Positions 47,226 to 58,142 of a stretch of DNA of 64,000 nt are shown piece by piece. How positions within the stretch are numbered: position 1 is the stretch's first letter; each line of letters begins with the position of its first letter. The DNA comes from Gastracanthus pulcherrimus. Its lineage: Eukaryota > Arthropoda > Insecta > Hymenoptera > Pteromalidae. The notes beneath the pieces are model-generated. The model ran no database searches, was not told where the DNA came from, and worked only from the letters and a program-made list of their open reading frames with translations. The stretch covers positions 33,841,394 to 33,905,393 of the forward strand of contig OX424573.1 in NCBI GenBank assembly GCA_949152435.1. Direction: 5' to 3'. The position numbers and the translations under genes were made by a program.

Positions 47226-48540
47226 ATGTCAGCCAAACGAAGGATAAAGAAGGAAATCAAGAAGACAAAAAAGAGCAGTAAAAAGGTCTGTGATACTGTG
47301 AAAAAAAACTGCAAGACGCTAGAAAGTTGTTGTGAAAAAGGAAGTGAAAGTGGTCAAAAAGAAAGAAAAAATAAGAAGAAAACTATATACTTTTGTAGAT
47401 ATACAGAAAGCTATAAATGCAGTTAATCGTGACATGTATGTGCGAAAAGCTGCAGTCTGATTTGGCGTACCACCAACATCTGTCCACAGAGCTGTGAAGA
47501 ATCCTGAAAAGACAAATTCGACGACTGGTCCTCCCGCTGTTTTATCAACTAAAGTGGAAAATGATATTGTCAATTGGATTGTGTATCGGGCTGAAAGAGG
47601 ATATCTAGTCAGTAAAGTGCAATTGCTAGACAGTGTGCAAAGTTATGTACGTGGCCTTGAAGATACAATTCCTAAGACTCCATTCACTAACGAGAGACCT
47701 GGACGTCACTACGAGAAATTCCGTGCCCGTCATCCTGAAATAACTATTAGGACACCAAGCGTCTTTCTATGCTTCTGTGACTGAAGAAGACCTACGAAGA
47801 TAGTTCTCTGAAATTGAAGTATATTTGCAGGCAAAAGGCTTAGATAAAGTGCAAGCGTCAAGAGTTTTTAACTGCGACGAGACAAACATGCAGTTAATTC
47901 CCAAATCAGAAAAGGTGTTACCCGAAAAAGAAGCCAACTCAGTCTACAAGATTGTGGATGGATGCGAAAAAGAAAGTTTAACTGCACTTTTTATGTATAA
48001 CGTTGATGGGACAAGAGCTCTGCCTATGCTGATGTTCAAGTATGCAGATAATGTGTCAATCACTATTCTAAAAAATTGTCTAGCTGGTTAGAGTATTGGC
48101 AATTCTGAGAATGGTTGGATGACAACAGAGATGTTCTATGAATACATAGTCAACATTTTATATCCTTGGCTATAGAAAATTAAGGTAGAATTTCCAATTA
48201 TTATATATTAGCCATTCTTCGCACGTCACCATGTCGTTAGTGAAATTTTGTAAAAAAAGACATATAGAGCTGATAGCTCTATTTCCTAACGCAACACAGA
48301 TCATGCAACCTTTAGACATTGCGTTCTTTCACCTATTCAAAGAAATGTGTCGAGCATCAAGTATAAAGTATAAAGCTGAACAAAATATTTCAAGATTGAA
48401 AAAGGATGTTGCATGTTCCAGCTATGCTAGAACAAACCTTGAATTCATTTGTCAATGAGAAGAAAACAATTCAAATAAGTCAGATAACGATACTTAGAAC
48501 ATGAAGAAATACCTACTGACCCTAGAAAATAATGCATCTA
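47226..48540 (+). pseudogene. Dead pogo/Tigger-like (CENP-B/jerky-type) DDE transposase
   Basis: Read across frames, the order of a pogo-type transposase is visible. First comes a basic Lys-rich start (47,230-47,390), then a psq-like helix-turn-helix with DIQKAINAVNRDMYVRKAAV and GVPPTSVHRAVK near 47,400-47,500. A CENP-B-type DNA-binding part (47,530-47,750) follows. The catalytic core opens with FNCDETNMQLIPKSEKVL (47,870-47,930), containing the first Asp. Later come SHSSHVTMSLVKFCKK (about 48,210-48,255) and FPNATQIMQPLDIAFF (about 48,280-48,325), both hallmark motifs. The second catalytic Asp, expected just before HSSH, is lost in a damaged stretch with stops. At least four stops and two frameshifts break it. 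The mapped length of about 420 codons is near full size, so this is an old but complete insertion. Confidence 0.75.
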
Positions 48541-48734
48541 ATTCTATGCTCGAGAGTTATAAAGAAACAGAAGCCACTGGTGTATGGAACAATGATACAG
48601 AGAACAGCAGTTTGTTTCAATGATGACTTGAAGTAAAAAAGGCTGCTAGTGGTAAACACGTCATCAATTATTATTAATCATTTTAACTGATTATTTAACT
48701 CTCATCGCTACTAACTAATTTTAATATTTACAAA

Positions 48735-48875
48735 TTTAATTGACTATTTACAATTTTAATTGACTATTTACAAATCTAATTTTGACTATTTACAAAACAA
48801 ATTTTGACTATTTACAAAACTAATTTTTACTGTTTACAAAACTATGTTTTACTATTTACAAAACTAATTTTTAAA
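48735..48875. repeat. Short tandem repeat, unit about 22-24 bp
   Basis: About six units of TTTGACTATTTACAAAACTA type, starting near 48,735 and ending just before the ATG-containing frame at 48,884. Non-coding. Confidence 0.75.
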
Positions 48876-48883
48876 AATATTGA

Positions 48884-49860
48884 ATGTCGAACCAATTTCA
48901 ATGTTATATCGTAGTACCTCATACTATGCCTGCAAGCACGCCTGTTGAATCTGCGAATGAAAGCGATTTGAATTTAACAAATGATGGGATACTAATAGAA
49001 TTAGATAATAGCATTGAACAAGAGAGTATAATTTTAGAAACAAATAATAACACAAATGAGCATATTGACAAGCATGTAGATATATCAGATAATATTTGTG
49101 AACCAAATATTACCTCTTCACCTAATAATTGGAAAGATTTGACACCTGAAATTTTAGATTGTAAAATGTGTAGAAAAGGATCACACAAATTTATTAAGAA
49201 TTATTTATAACAATACTTATATCTTACTTATTTTTAATAATCTTTCATTATTTCAGAAAACCTTCATGAAAGTGCAAATAGCATAAATGAGCCAAATAAT
49301 TCTCAAGTCATTAGTGCAGAATCAATGATCAAGTACAAGAGTTTACCAGTTCTCGAGTTATAAACAAAAACAATTGTCAAACTTTAGTCGATGATTATGC
49401 AGGTGTAACTACTAATCTTGATCCAAGTCTTCAAGTGACCGACCAAAGAACAGATAACTCTGACAAGATGGTCAATGATCAGTTTGAGAGAATTTTCCGT
49501 CCTGAACATGAAAATGTTTTACCTGTTTTACAAGAAAATGCACAAAAAATTTGTAAATAAATAAGTAACGACTCAAGTAATCTTCAAGGTAATCAAGAAA
49601 ATATTACTCTCCGTTCTCTAGATTCAGGTGAGTCATACAAATTTATTTAATATACAATTCAATACGTTCTGTATAAACAAACATTTTATCAATCATTGAA
49701 TATAATCTCTGTACATTTTTTAGGTAATATCAGTGATCAATAGAAGAGTTTTGACAATACTTTTACCTTATCTCCTGAATACTTACCTAAAAAGAAAACG
49801 TGCTAAATTAGGTGCTACTGGAAAATCCAAACTACCTTCTGTAGGCACCTCAGGTGAGTG
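48884..49860 (+). pseudogene. Ser/Asn/Asp-rich degraded coding region, possibly the transposase tail
   Basis: An ATG at 48,884 opens 108 codons of acidic, Asn/Ser/Glu-rich sequence. Similar composition continues in broken frames to about 49,560 (for example TTNLDPSLQVTDQRTDNSDK near 49,415). A basic stretch near 49,790-49,850 reads YLKRKRAKLGATGKSKLP and ends at a donor-like CACCTCAG/GTGAGT. Pogo/Tigger transposases often carry acidic C-terminal tails, and the position right after the transposase core fits, but no diagnostic motif proves the link. It may be a separate gene fragment. Confidence 0.35.
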
Positions 49861-49912
49861 GTACTTTTACCTTAACTGACGTAAATCGGGAGCATTTTAT
49901 CTGAAACTTTAC

Positions 49913-50316
49913 AAAAAGGTAGCTTTTTACTATCTCATGACCTGTATGTTTTTTCAGATCACTAGATCTTTTATTTTCTGAGATATTAAGGTTATGCGTT
50001 TTTTAATTCTATTTTTGATAGCTTATATCTCGAGAACGGCGCGGTCATGTTTTACCAAACAGGGCTCATTTTTTCTTTTTCAAATGAAGATTCAAAATTC
50101 AAAAGAAATTTTAAGATTCATCGACTTGTTTTGGTTTGATAAAGATTTTTCGATTTTTCGATTTTTGAGTTTTAGATTATCGAGTTTTTTTGATATGTTA
50201 GAAATATTATGATGAATTTTAGATAGGCTTTAAAATTAATTTATAAGAACAAAGAATTTCATATTGGAGCAGTTAATTCAGTTTGAGGAAGCTAAGTGCC
50301 AATGAATTGGCAGCGG
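49913..50316 (+). mobile_element. HINE/DINE-like element, copy D, 5'-truncated
   Basis: Starts within the family at AAAAAGGTAGCTTTTTACT and continues through the family body to GAGGAAGCTAAGTG, the hairpin GCCAATGAATTGGC and CAGCGG before a T run. The microsatellite end is missing. It abuts the degraded coding region. Confidence 0.6.
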
Positions 50317-50667
50317 TTTTACTTTAAAAAAGTATTAAAAATCATCAAAAAAATCGACTTTTTTAAGAAGAAATTGTTTAAAAAATTTTCAAACAGAAAC
50401 TTTACCGTAGAGAAAAAAATCTGTACTACAAATTTTCGTATTTTGGTATACATTTGTTAAATAAAATATTGCAGAAGCGAAAAATTAATAATGTTATCGC
50501 GAAATGTGCACCAAAGAAGGCTAGATTTTACTTATTTTTTACCTGTCATTATCATATAAAATGAAAGTAAATCATCATTTGGAGTTTTAAATATTGTATG
50601 AAATTCTACTTTTACATATTACATAACACTGCAAAATTTGACTGAACTAGAAGTTAAACTACTGAAG

Positions 50668-50668
<1 letters not shown>

Positions 50669-50752
<84 letters not shown>
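50669..50752. repeat. (TA)n microsatellite, about 42 units
   Basis: Pure alternating TA, directly adjacent to the LTR-like block that follows. Confidence 0.95.
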
Positions 50753-50753
<1 letters not shown>

Positions 50754-50756
<3 letters not shown>

Positions 50757-51175
50757 AATCAAAAGATTACGCGCACCAGGAGAATTTATGTACAAATAAT
50801 TTAAAATCCTATTTTAAGTAAATACAGGCTTTAATTAGACTGAAAATAATTAATTTACATGTACAATCTTGAGAAAGCTGAAAAACGAATGCCACAAAAA
50901 GATCGGTTCACCCCGCTTGTCTGGCTCGAGATCGTTCCTTTGTTTGTTTTTGAATATATTTTCGAATCTATGGTAACGGAGTCTAAAATCTTCATGTGAG
51001 CGCTTCTATGGCCTACCGTCCGCGAGGAAAACCTTTTGTTTTTCCTCGCCCCGTAATCCCTCCGGTGGCCAATCGGAGGGAATAGCGACCCCGGACGATC
51101 CAATCTGATCGCCGTGTACGCGGCCTACGCAGCGGCAACCACTATATCCGCTGCGACGAAACGCTCCTCACAACA
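50754..51175 (-). mobile_element. Possible solo LTR, about 420 bp
   Basis: On the minus strand it begins TGTTGTGAGGAGCG (51,175 down) and ends TTTTGATTACA (to 50,754), so it has TG..CA ends. It is GC-rich for the window in its first half and has an AATTAAAGC polyadenylation-like signal towards its end, as an LTR would. Flanking pentamers do not match clearly and one flank is a TA tract, so no target duplication supports it. No internal retroviral-type coding sequence is attached. The 82-codon minus-strand frame inside is not taken as a gene. Confidence 0.4.
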
Positions 51176-51245
51176 ATTAAATAAAACTCCATAATTTAAA
51201 TTTATTTATTAATTAACCTCTCACCAGACAAACGAGACGAGTACA

Positions 51246-51248
<3 letters not shown>

Positions 51249-51313
<65 letters not shown>

Positions 51314-51321
51314 CGGGAACA

Positions 51322-51360
<39 letters not shown>
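51249..51360. repeat. Two (TA)n tracts separated by 14 bp
   Basis: Alternating TA at about 51,249-51,311 and 51,326-51,360, split by ACGGGAACATC. Confidence 0.9.
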
Positions 51361-51362
<2 letters not shown>

Positions 51363-51418
51363 TAAATGTGGACCAATAGTATAGTTATCGACAGATTCAA
51401 GAACTTGCAGTAAATGCA

Positions 51419-51800
51419 ATGAGAACTAAACGAAATAGAAGTTTCTTTACTTATGCAATAATTCAACTTGGAATCTGCGACAACACAGTATTCGATAATA
51501 TTACAGATATTAATGGAAAGCAGTGTGATTTCTGGGAATTCTCATTTAAAATTCGACAAAAAAATCGAATGACGATGAATCAAAAAAGTCAATTTCATCA
51601 AACTCCCAGAAATCTCTGCAAGATATTCCAGTTCATTCGAAGAATTCTACAGTCACATCAAAATTTTAATCAACAAAATCAAAGGCTTCAACAGTAAAGT
51701 CGAATATTTTCCCAATGGAAGGAAAGAATTCACAAACCAAGGAAAACCAAAATTCTTTGGATAACGATTTTAGATTGGAATTGCCATAGCAAATCACTAC
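51419..51800 (+). other. Open coding-like stretch of unknown identity upstream of the kinase fossil
   Basis: An ATG at 51,419 opens 92 codons starting MRTKRNRSFFTYAIIQLGI, then the useful frame appears to shift through Ser/Lys/Asn-rich sequence (KASTVKSN near 51,680). I recognise no domain. Its position and the drift of composition suggest it was the N-terminal part and linker of the kinase gene now broken behind it. Confidence 0.3.
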
Positions 51801-51829
51801 TAGATGGTTGAAGATTATCAATACCAATA

Positions 51830-52388
51830 ATTACGACTGAAGACGTCACGTTATATAGTAAATCTTTAGGAGCAGGAGGTTTCGATGTCGTAAATGTTGG
51901 GAATTGACTCGACACGGAAGTGGCTGTTAACAGCAGAAATTGCAACAATAAATTGGCCAAAGATAAAAAGAAAATTATATTGTTACAAGTTTCTAAGGCT
52001 TTTACGTTTTTACACGAATTGTCACCACCGATCATTCATAGAGATTTAAAACTAGAAAATATCTTAGTAAACGATCAGTGTGTCAAAACTTTGTAACATG
52101 AGTTTAAGTAAGACTGAAGATTGCCCTCAGAATTTCATACAACTACGGGACACAATCAGTAGGGTACATGGAATTACATTGCCCCTAAAATTGTAAGGTT
52201 CAATGAACCGGCTACAATTCAATCATATGTATTGGCTTATTTGCATAATGCATGAAGTGTATAGCGAAAAGGAAACTTGAGAAGATCAACTTAATCCCAT
52301 ACAAGCCCTCTACACTAACGTTGCTGAGAAATTGAAAAAGATTTTTGAATTGACGAAGGAACCAGACCTGTCTACTGTGCCAGAGTAA
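51830..52388 (+). pseudogene. Protein kinase domain pseudogene
   Basis: Several kinase landmarks occur in order but in different frames. The glycine-rich loop LGAGGF is followed by EVAVK, the strand with the ATP-binding Lys (51,830-51,930). Next is LQVSKAFTFLHE followed by IIHRDLKLENILVN, the catalytic loop with its Asp and Asn (51,985-52,095). GTWNYIAP follows, the end of the activation segment (about 52,155-52,180), then RFNEPATIQS. A clean C-terminal stretch AEKLKKIFELTKEPDLSTVPE ends at the TAA at 52,386-52,388. Part of the N-lobe between the Lys and helix E is deleted, the DFG region is damaged, and several stops intervene. The sequence resembles Ser/Thr or tyrosine-kinase-like kinases; the parent gene is unknown. 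Confidence 0.7.
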
Positions 52389-53080
52389 ATAACGTTTATT
52401 CTGGAAACATGCTTTGTATGAAAACATAAGAACATTTAAGAACATTTATGATTTTTTTTTTCAGTATTATTATTTTTTAAAGTTCAATTTAAGGTAATTA
52501 TATTATGAATTATAAGGTATGTAAATGTTCAAATGCCAAAGTCTTCTAAAATAGTCCTAATGTTGACTTAAAGATTAAGATAGAAAATATAAAGTTTAAG
52601 TAACATTGAGAGATGATACATATTAATTAAAGTGACAGATAAATAAGCAATATTCAGATATTTAAATTTTCAAGAGTTATAAAAAGCTTAGCTATTTATT
52701 GAGTAGATAAGTTTAAGTATTGTATTTTCGTAATTTTTATATACCACGATTTTAGTTAATGCTACCTACTGTAAAAATAATGTACAAAATAAAAATACGT
52801 TTATGATAAAAATATTTGCATTTATTTTTTGTTTACGACCGATTTTCTGTCTTTTGCTCACTGTACATTAAGATTCTGTGTACTATAGTCAAAACATCAC
52901 GAAAGATGAATTAGAAATAGGTGTATGATGTGATTAGTATAGCATGTATCTTATAATTATAAAATAAAAATAGTTAATTACTTTTTGATTGACAAACAAT
53001 AATTTTTTTAAAACTTTTATTTCACATATTACAATTAAAATGAAAATTTTTAACAATACATAGAAGCTCATTATCAATAA
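52389..53080. other. AT-rich stretch, possible 3' UTR of the kinase copy
   Basis: No gene recognised. AATAAAAATA near 52,788 could be a polyadenylation signal. No clear poly-A tail marks a processed copy. Confidence 0.35.
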
Positions 53081-53345
53081 TCAATAAGTCTTGGTTAGCA
53101 TATGTACACCAGCCCTGATACTTTCAGAATTATGCTTATTCAGTTTCAATACCAACGCTCCTACGGACTGTCCGTGAAGTTGCAAAGCTCTTTCGTACGC
53201 AAAACATGCTTTCTCATGATTATTCGGTTTCATGAAAGAATGTGCCAAGTCAACCGAAACATCTGCAGGGCACTTTGGATTTATTCGGATATAAGAATTT
53301 TCCCTTTACAGCTAACCCCATTATCAGCAATAAAAATGTGGAGAT
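53081..53345 (-). pseudogene. CTR9-like TPR fragment (Paf1 complex), broken
   Basis: On the minus strand from about 53,300 the frame reads RINPKCPADV, then AHSFMKPNNHEKACFAYERA, LQLHGQSVGAL, LKLNKHNSESIRAGVHML and a stop (about 53,082). The order NP-CPA-V, H-F-K, EKA-AFERALQL, VGAL and ESI-GVQML fits one TPR unit and the following helix of CTR9, a scaffold of the Paf1 transcription elongation complex. Three residues are missing after VGALV. Weak similarity continues upstream through stops to an acceptor-like TTATTTTCAG near 53,342, so an intron boundary may be preserved, favouring DNA-level capture over a processed copy. Real CTR9 has about 1,100 residues; only about 70-85 are here. The assignment rests on remembered consensus. 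Confidence 0.6.
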
Positions 53346-53394
53346 TGGCTCCTGAAAATAAGGACAAAATTATTACTTGTTAATGAAAAATACA

Positions 53395-53578
53395 TTTCGA
53401 ATGGTTCTGATAGGTTGTTTCCTGCGTGAACTATGCCCCTACAATTATCTAAACATATTTTTCTTAAGTTGACTAGCTTTTTTGATGTCCCTAGTAGTAC
53501 TAAGACGTGGCACATTTTAGCCCTTATAATCGAATCGTACGCTTTTTTAAAATCAATTAATAGTTGGTGCACCGTTTC
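53395..53578 (-). pseudogene. Non-LTR reverse transcriptase fragment
   Basis: On the minus strand LLIDFKKAYDSI is the RT motif A with its catalytic Asp (IDFKKAYDS is typical of RTE/Jockey-like enzymes). It is followed by GTSKKLVNLRKICLDNC and NLSEPFE, which fit the palm segment before motif B. The YADD box is not present. The frame continues only as unrelated sequence towards the CTR9-like fragment, about 60 bp away on the same strand. A short truncated remnant. Confidence 0.75.
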
Positions 53579-54735
53579 TGGTACCTAAAAATTTGTTTAA
53601 TCTCAATACATGCAGAACGATGGTCAGAAAAGAGATACTATTCTTCACTAAAAAACGCAAATTCGGAGTAAAATAGGTCAAATTTTTTAGAGAGGGGCCT
53701 GTGTTCATTTTAGGTCTCAGAAACCATTTCCTAAAGCTCCATCAAAATGCGTTTTCCAGAGGATCGTGTCTCATAGCTCTCTAGCTCATGTAAGTCTAGC
53801 TTCAATGAACCAGATTGAGAGCGTAATTATCGATAAATGAACTTTTAACATATTTTGGAAGCTCGGCAGATGACACAAAGTTGAATATACTTGGATGCTG
53901 TGACTATTGCTAGTGCTAAATTCAGGATCTGTCTAGCATAGCACGTATTGCAAAGATAGACAATCGAACGAGAAGGTTAACTGTAAGGTTAGTCAATGTT
54001 ATTATATTATTAGTCACATCCCTTACAAAAGGAAATAGTCAGCATAACAAAAAAAGTATTGGCATTAATTTTTCACTACAAACTTAGTTAAAATTTAATT
54101 GGTAGAAATTTCTAAATTTGTTTGTATATTGAAACTACACTCAAAAATCTCAAAAATAATAAATATGATATGCCCACTACAAAGCCCACCCAATATACGG
54201 CCGACAACAAAATACCTACCTAAAATATTGTATTTCTAACAGTTGTTAGCATACGCTAAAGAATATTTAAAAATAAGGCTTCTACGTTATCTGAAAGTCA
54301 ATATTTTTTCTTTTATTATAAAATGAATACATCATCTTTGAGAGGCCATAAAAATATTTATATTATTAATAAAATAAATAGTTATTATAAATGTCCTAAA
54401 TAAAAAAAACTGACGTATGATTTCACAATAAAAGTATGTTGAAAATTACTGACACAATTGAAATAATAACTTTTGTAATTACATTCGGAAAATAAATTTG
54501 TTTCACGAACTTAACTTCTGAGATGGCAATGCACTTCGAATTGGTTTGCACCTTCCGCTCTGCAAACAGCGCTTATAAAAAATCTAAGCAAGGAACTCTC
54601 TTACATAAGTAAGCAGCAAGAAAGGAAAAGAGGAAGAGTCTGTGAGAGAATCGAGTTCACAGAAAGTTCTGCGGTTGGCATACGATGGTGAAAAAGTTCA
54701 CTGTACTATTATCTTTCCCTCCATCCTATCCACTC

Positions 54736-54737
<2 letters not shown>
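53579..54737. other. AT-rich non-coding stretch
   Basis: Nothing recognisable apart from AACAGTTGTTAGCATACG near 54,240, similar to the MITE end at 5,521. Confidence 0.45.
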
Positions 54738-54803
<66 letters not shown>

Positions 54804-54860
54804 TCTCTCGCTCTCTCTTTAGTTCTCCCTCTCTCTCTCTTTCTTTCTCTCACTCTTTTC
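54738..54860. repeat. CT-rich microsatellite
   Basis: A pure CT run at about 54,738-54,800, then interrupted CT-rich sequence. A Ser-Leu open frame across it is an artefact. Confidence 0.9.
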
Positions 54861-55399
54861 CTCTCATTCCTTTTTTTGTCCTATTTTTCACTCCGTCTAA
54901 TACCCTGCAAAGGTAAGATGGGACATCAATTTTCTGCAGAAGAGTTTATTGAGCACTTATGAAAAGCCTCTACCAATCCCTTTGTTTTTCAAAGACAAAA
55001 TCTTCGACAAAATTATCGGACTGATTTTAAAAATATATTTCGTTTAGTACGAATATCGCTGCAAAACTTGATTCGCTTGACGTACAATATCTCATATATA
55101 TGAATATAAGCATTATTATTCCTTTAACAAGGAAAGTATCAGGTCTTTGGATCATGGATTTGGATAAAACTCTGGGAGCTGTTTTCTGATGTCAAATAAT
55201 GAAGCTAATTGGTAGTTATTTATCCTAACTCTCTTTATTTTTTAAGATTGACAAATGTTTCTATCATTTAACGTTATTTTACTTTTATGTACGTATTCAT
55301 TTAAATGTAACATTATACAGAACAAATTAAATTCATGTCAAATGATGGGTTTTTATTGAGTATCGAAATAAAACAAAACATAAAACATGCAGTTAACTA
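54861..55399. other. AT-rich non-coding stretch
   Basis: Nothing recognisable. Confidence 0.4.
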
Positions 55400-56105
55400 A
55401 AAATATATTCATTAAGAGGTAAGTGAGGATTCCTTTAATATGCCAGAAACAAAGGCTGCGACTACGATACTTACAGTATCCAGCAAGATTGCATCACCAT
55501 AAGAACAAGAAAGAACCCATCGCATGACAAAGAACAGAGATGAGACCTCACATCGCTCTTTAACAAGTGCGCGCATTTCAATGTATGTAGTGATGCGAGG
55601 CAGTAGCGAACACACTGACCTGAAGGCGTCAACAACAATGCTCAGCAAGGAATAACGCACCTGTACGAGCATGCTAAGTAATACCCCATCAATATTCTGC
55701 GAATCCCGTGCTAAGCACGTGTGACGTATTAACAGCCATGAGTGGATCCTCCAATCATAACAATCGCGCTTGTTTCTGCAAGCATCGAGACTGCAACCAA
55801 TTGCAACCGAATCTGACAAAGAAATTCGAAAAAGAAGTCCGAAGCCCTTAGTACACGCCAAATAACCACTACACTGACATAAGAACAGAGCAAATACCAT
55901 CGCTGGCATAAGTCAGAAGCATATAAAAGGAGCCCTAGAAGCCTCGCTAGAAGCAGTCCGTTTTTGGAATATTCGATTGATAGGGCGAAGCTCTGCCTAA
56001 TAGCACTGCAAATTGGACTTGAATTATTTTGTTACTTAAGAATCGGAACTTAGAATAAAGTTGTGACTTGAATTTTGTTCGTTGACCCCATTATACTTAT
56101 TGTCA
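55400..56105 (+). mobile_element. LTR-like block with promoter and polyadenylation signal
   Basis: A higher-complexity, GC-richer block ends with TATAAAAGG at 55,922-55,930, an initiator-like GCAGTCC about 33 bases later and AATAAA at 56,054-56,059. A TATA box, start and poly-A signal within about 140 bp is the U3-R-U5 order of an LTR. The ends are not well defined, and no primer-binding site or coding interior follows, so a solo LTR is the best guess. An open frame of 165 codons runs antisense (55,909-55,412). It is Cys/Ser/Leu-rich without a known domain and lies wholly in the putative U3, so I do not call it a gene. Confidence 0.4.
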
Positions 56106-56238
56106 CGTATGATTGTACGATAATATTTCGCAGCACTATTTCAATTTGTAATCTGTAATAGATTTCAATTAAATTTTCTTTTATAAAGAGTTTTCATCTT
56201 ACGAAACAAATTTTTATTGTGTGTATCCTCAACCTTTG

Positions 56239-56242
<4 letters not shown>

Positions 56243-56295
<53 letters not shown>

Positions 56296-56300
56296 CCACT

Positions 56301-56336
<36 letters not shown>

Positions 56337-56344
56337 GCTCCCGG

Positions 56345-56376
<32 letters not shown>

Positions 56377-56412
56377 GCTCCCGGTCTCTCTTTATCGTCC
56401 GCTCTCTCTCTC
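56243..56412. repeat. CT-rich microsatellite with duplicated CGCTCCCGGTCTCTCTTT unit
   Basis: A pure CT run is followed by two copies of a unit containing CGCTCCCGGTCTCTCTTT separated by further CT runs. Ser/Leu frames are artefacts. Confidence 0.9.
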
Positions 56413-57044
56413 ACGTTTTATTACATTTTCGTAATATATTTTAATATTTTTATATAAAGTTGAATGCGAAAACCTTTAATAGATGTAACAGTTTATTAGT
56501 TTATTTAAAATTTCATTGTCGAGGTAACTTGTTTATTTCGTTTTGAAACTCTACAATAATCGGGATTTGAAATTTTATTAGCTACATTTTGATCGATAAA
56601 TTTTCTTAATTTGAGTTCGCTTTTCTCGTCTTTTTCTCAGATTTAAATAACAGTAATTGGACTTTTTTCTCATGCAGTTAAGCGATTTTAATTGTTCCAT
56701 CTTTCCCAATCCGTCGCTCTATGCTTTTCGCATTTTTGCAATCGCTGAGAGACTAAAGAGGCCGGACAAGGGCAGAGAAAATTATATATTCTCTTTACGA
56801 ATAGTTCTGCGCGCTATGCAATGTATGTACGTATACATTGTCGAAAAAATTATGTTTGATCGCTTGCCGTTTGAACAGCTCTTAATAGTATTAAATTTGC
56901 AAAAACCTGCAAAGTTACAGCCCATAGTTTATACTTGTACACGTACGAACTTTCAAAAATATAAGTACGGACTTATATAAAATTGGTAGTATCTTTGCCG
57001 GTCCGTCGGTTTTTCTCATTTTTGTATCGCTAAGTCCCTGAAAT
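56413..57044. other. Stretch with an unassigned open frame
   Basis: A plus-strand frame at 56,657-56,980 (107 codons) contains YAFRIFAIAERLKRPDKGRE but no domain I know. Surrounding sequence is AT-rich and the frame may be chance. Confidence 0.3.
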
Positions 57045-57345
57045 CTTTCAAGGAACAAAATGAGCCTTCAGAATTAAAATCGGATAGAAAATAAAAAAGT
57101 CTCCAGTGTTTGGTCGAATCTTTCTCTAGTCAACGATATTTGTACTTTTACAATATTATTTTAATTTTGTTATGCATGATCTCGAAAATTTAACTCAAGA
57201 TTTGTATTCAAAGGTGATCCTCAATCAACAAAATTTGACCTTCCGAATTACAATCGGTTGAAAAAAGAAAAAGATTCATATGTTTTGTCAAAGTATTCTC
57301 TAGTTTTCGCGATAACTAATTTTACAATATCGTAATTCTCATAAA
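57045..57345. repeat. Diverged tandem duplication, unit about 170 bp
   Basis: GAATTAAAATCGG near 57,073 and GAATTACAATCGG near 57,244 start similar stretches that share ATTCTCTAGTTTTCG-like and TTTACAATAT-type segments in the same order. Confidence 0.45.
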
Positions 57346-57999
57346 AAGAATTATTTAAGAATTAATTAGTTTAAATCATCATAACTTTTTTAATTTTTTA
57401 ATTGTTAAGAGGTCTCCATACTGTAACGGTAGGATAAAATCGATTTTTCTGCATGTTTTTTTTACACTATAACATAATAAAAATATAATCCTAAAGAGAT
57501 TTAGCTCGATTCTAAATATTTAAAAGGAATGGCCTTAAACTAAAGCAGCGCGTATGTAGAAACCGGAGTGTTCGGAACTTTAAATGCGTTTTTATTAAAA
57601 TCCCTTTTTATGCAATGGCGACCGCAAAATCTTAAAAAGTATTCGACGGATTGATTTAAAAATTGGCAAGCATGTTCAGTAGATGTATACTTCTTGTTCC
57701 TTCTTGAATGGATTTGATGTATACAAAATCACAGTTTTGCCACAATAAGAAGTAAGCCATTTTTATGTCAAAATCGATATTTCTTTTCAAAATATTGCCA
57801 TATTATTATTATTTAATATTTTTTGTTCATTCTAGTAGGGACGAGAAACAAATACATGTAGATTAAAAATCTTATTGAATTATTTTATTTTTAGCGACCT
57901 GGGCAGCTAGATTTGGTCGCGATGTACATACTTTTTCTAGACTTCTTCGGAAAATCATTATAACTCCTACAATTTACAATATTTTGTTATTTAATTTTT
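57346..57999. other. AT-rich non-coding stretch
   Basis: Nothing recognisable. Confidence 0.45.
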
Positions 58000-58110
58000 G
58001 CTTACTCATAGAGGAAGCTTTGTGATGGTAAAGAAGAACGTTTTTGTTAGAAAAATGTTTTAAGACATTAGGAGTAAAAATACACTATTTTTAGAAAAAG
58101 TATGTGTGAG

Positions 58111-58142
<32 letters not shown>

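Noticed and set aside
55412..55909. 165-codon minus-strand frame
   Set aside because: It lies antisense inside an LTR-like promoter block, has unusual Cys/Ser composition and no known motif.
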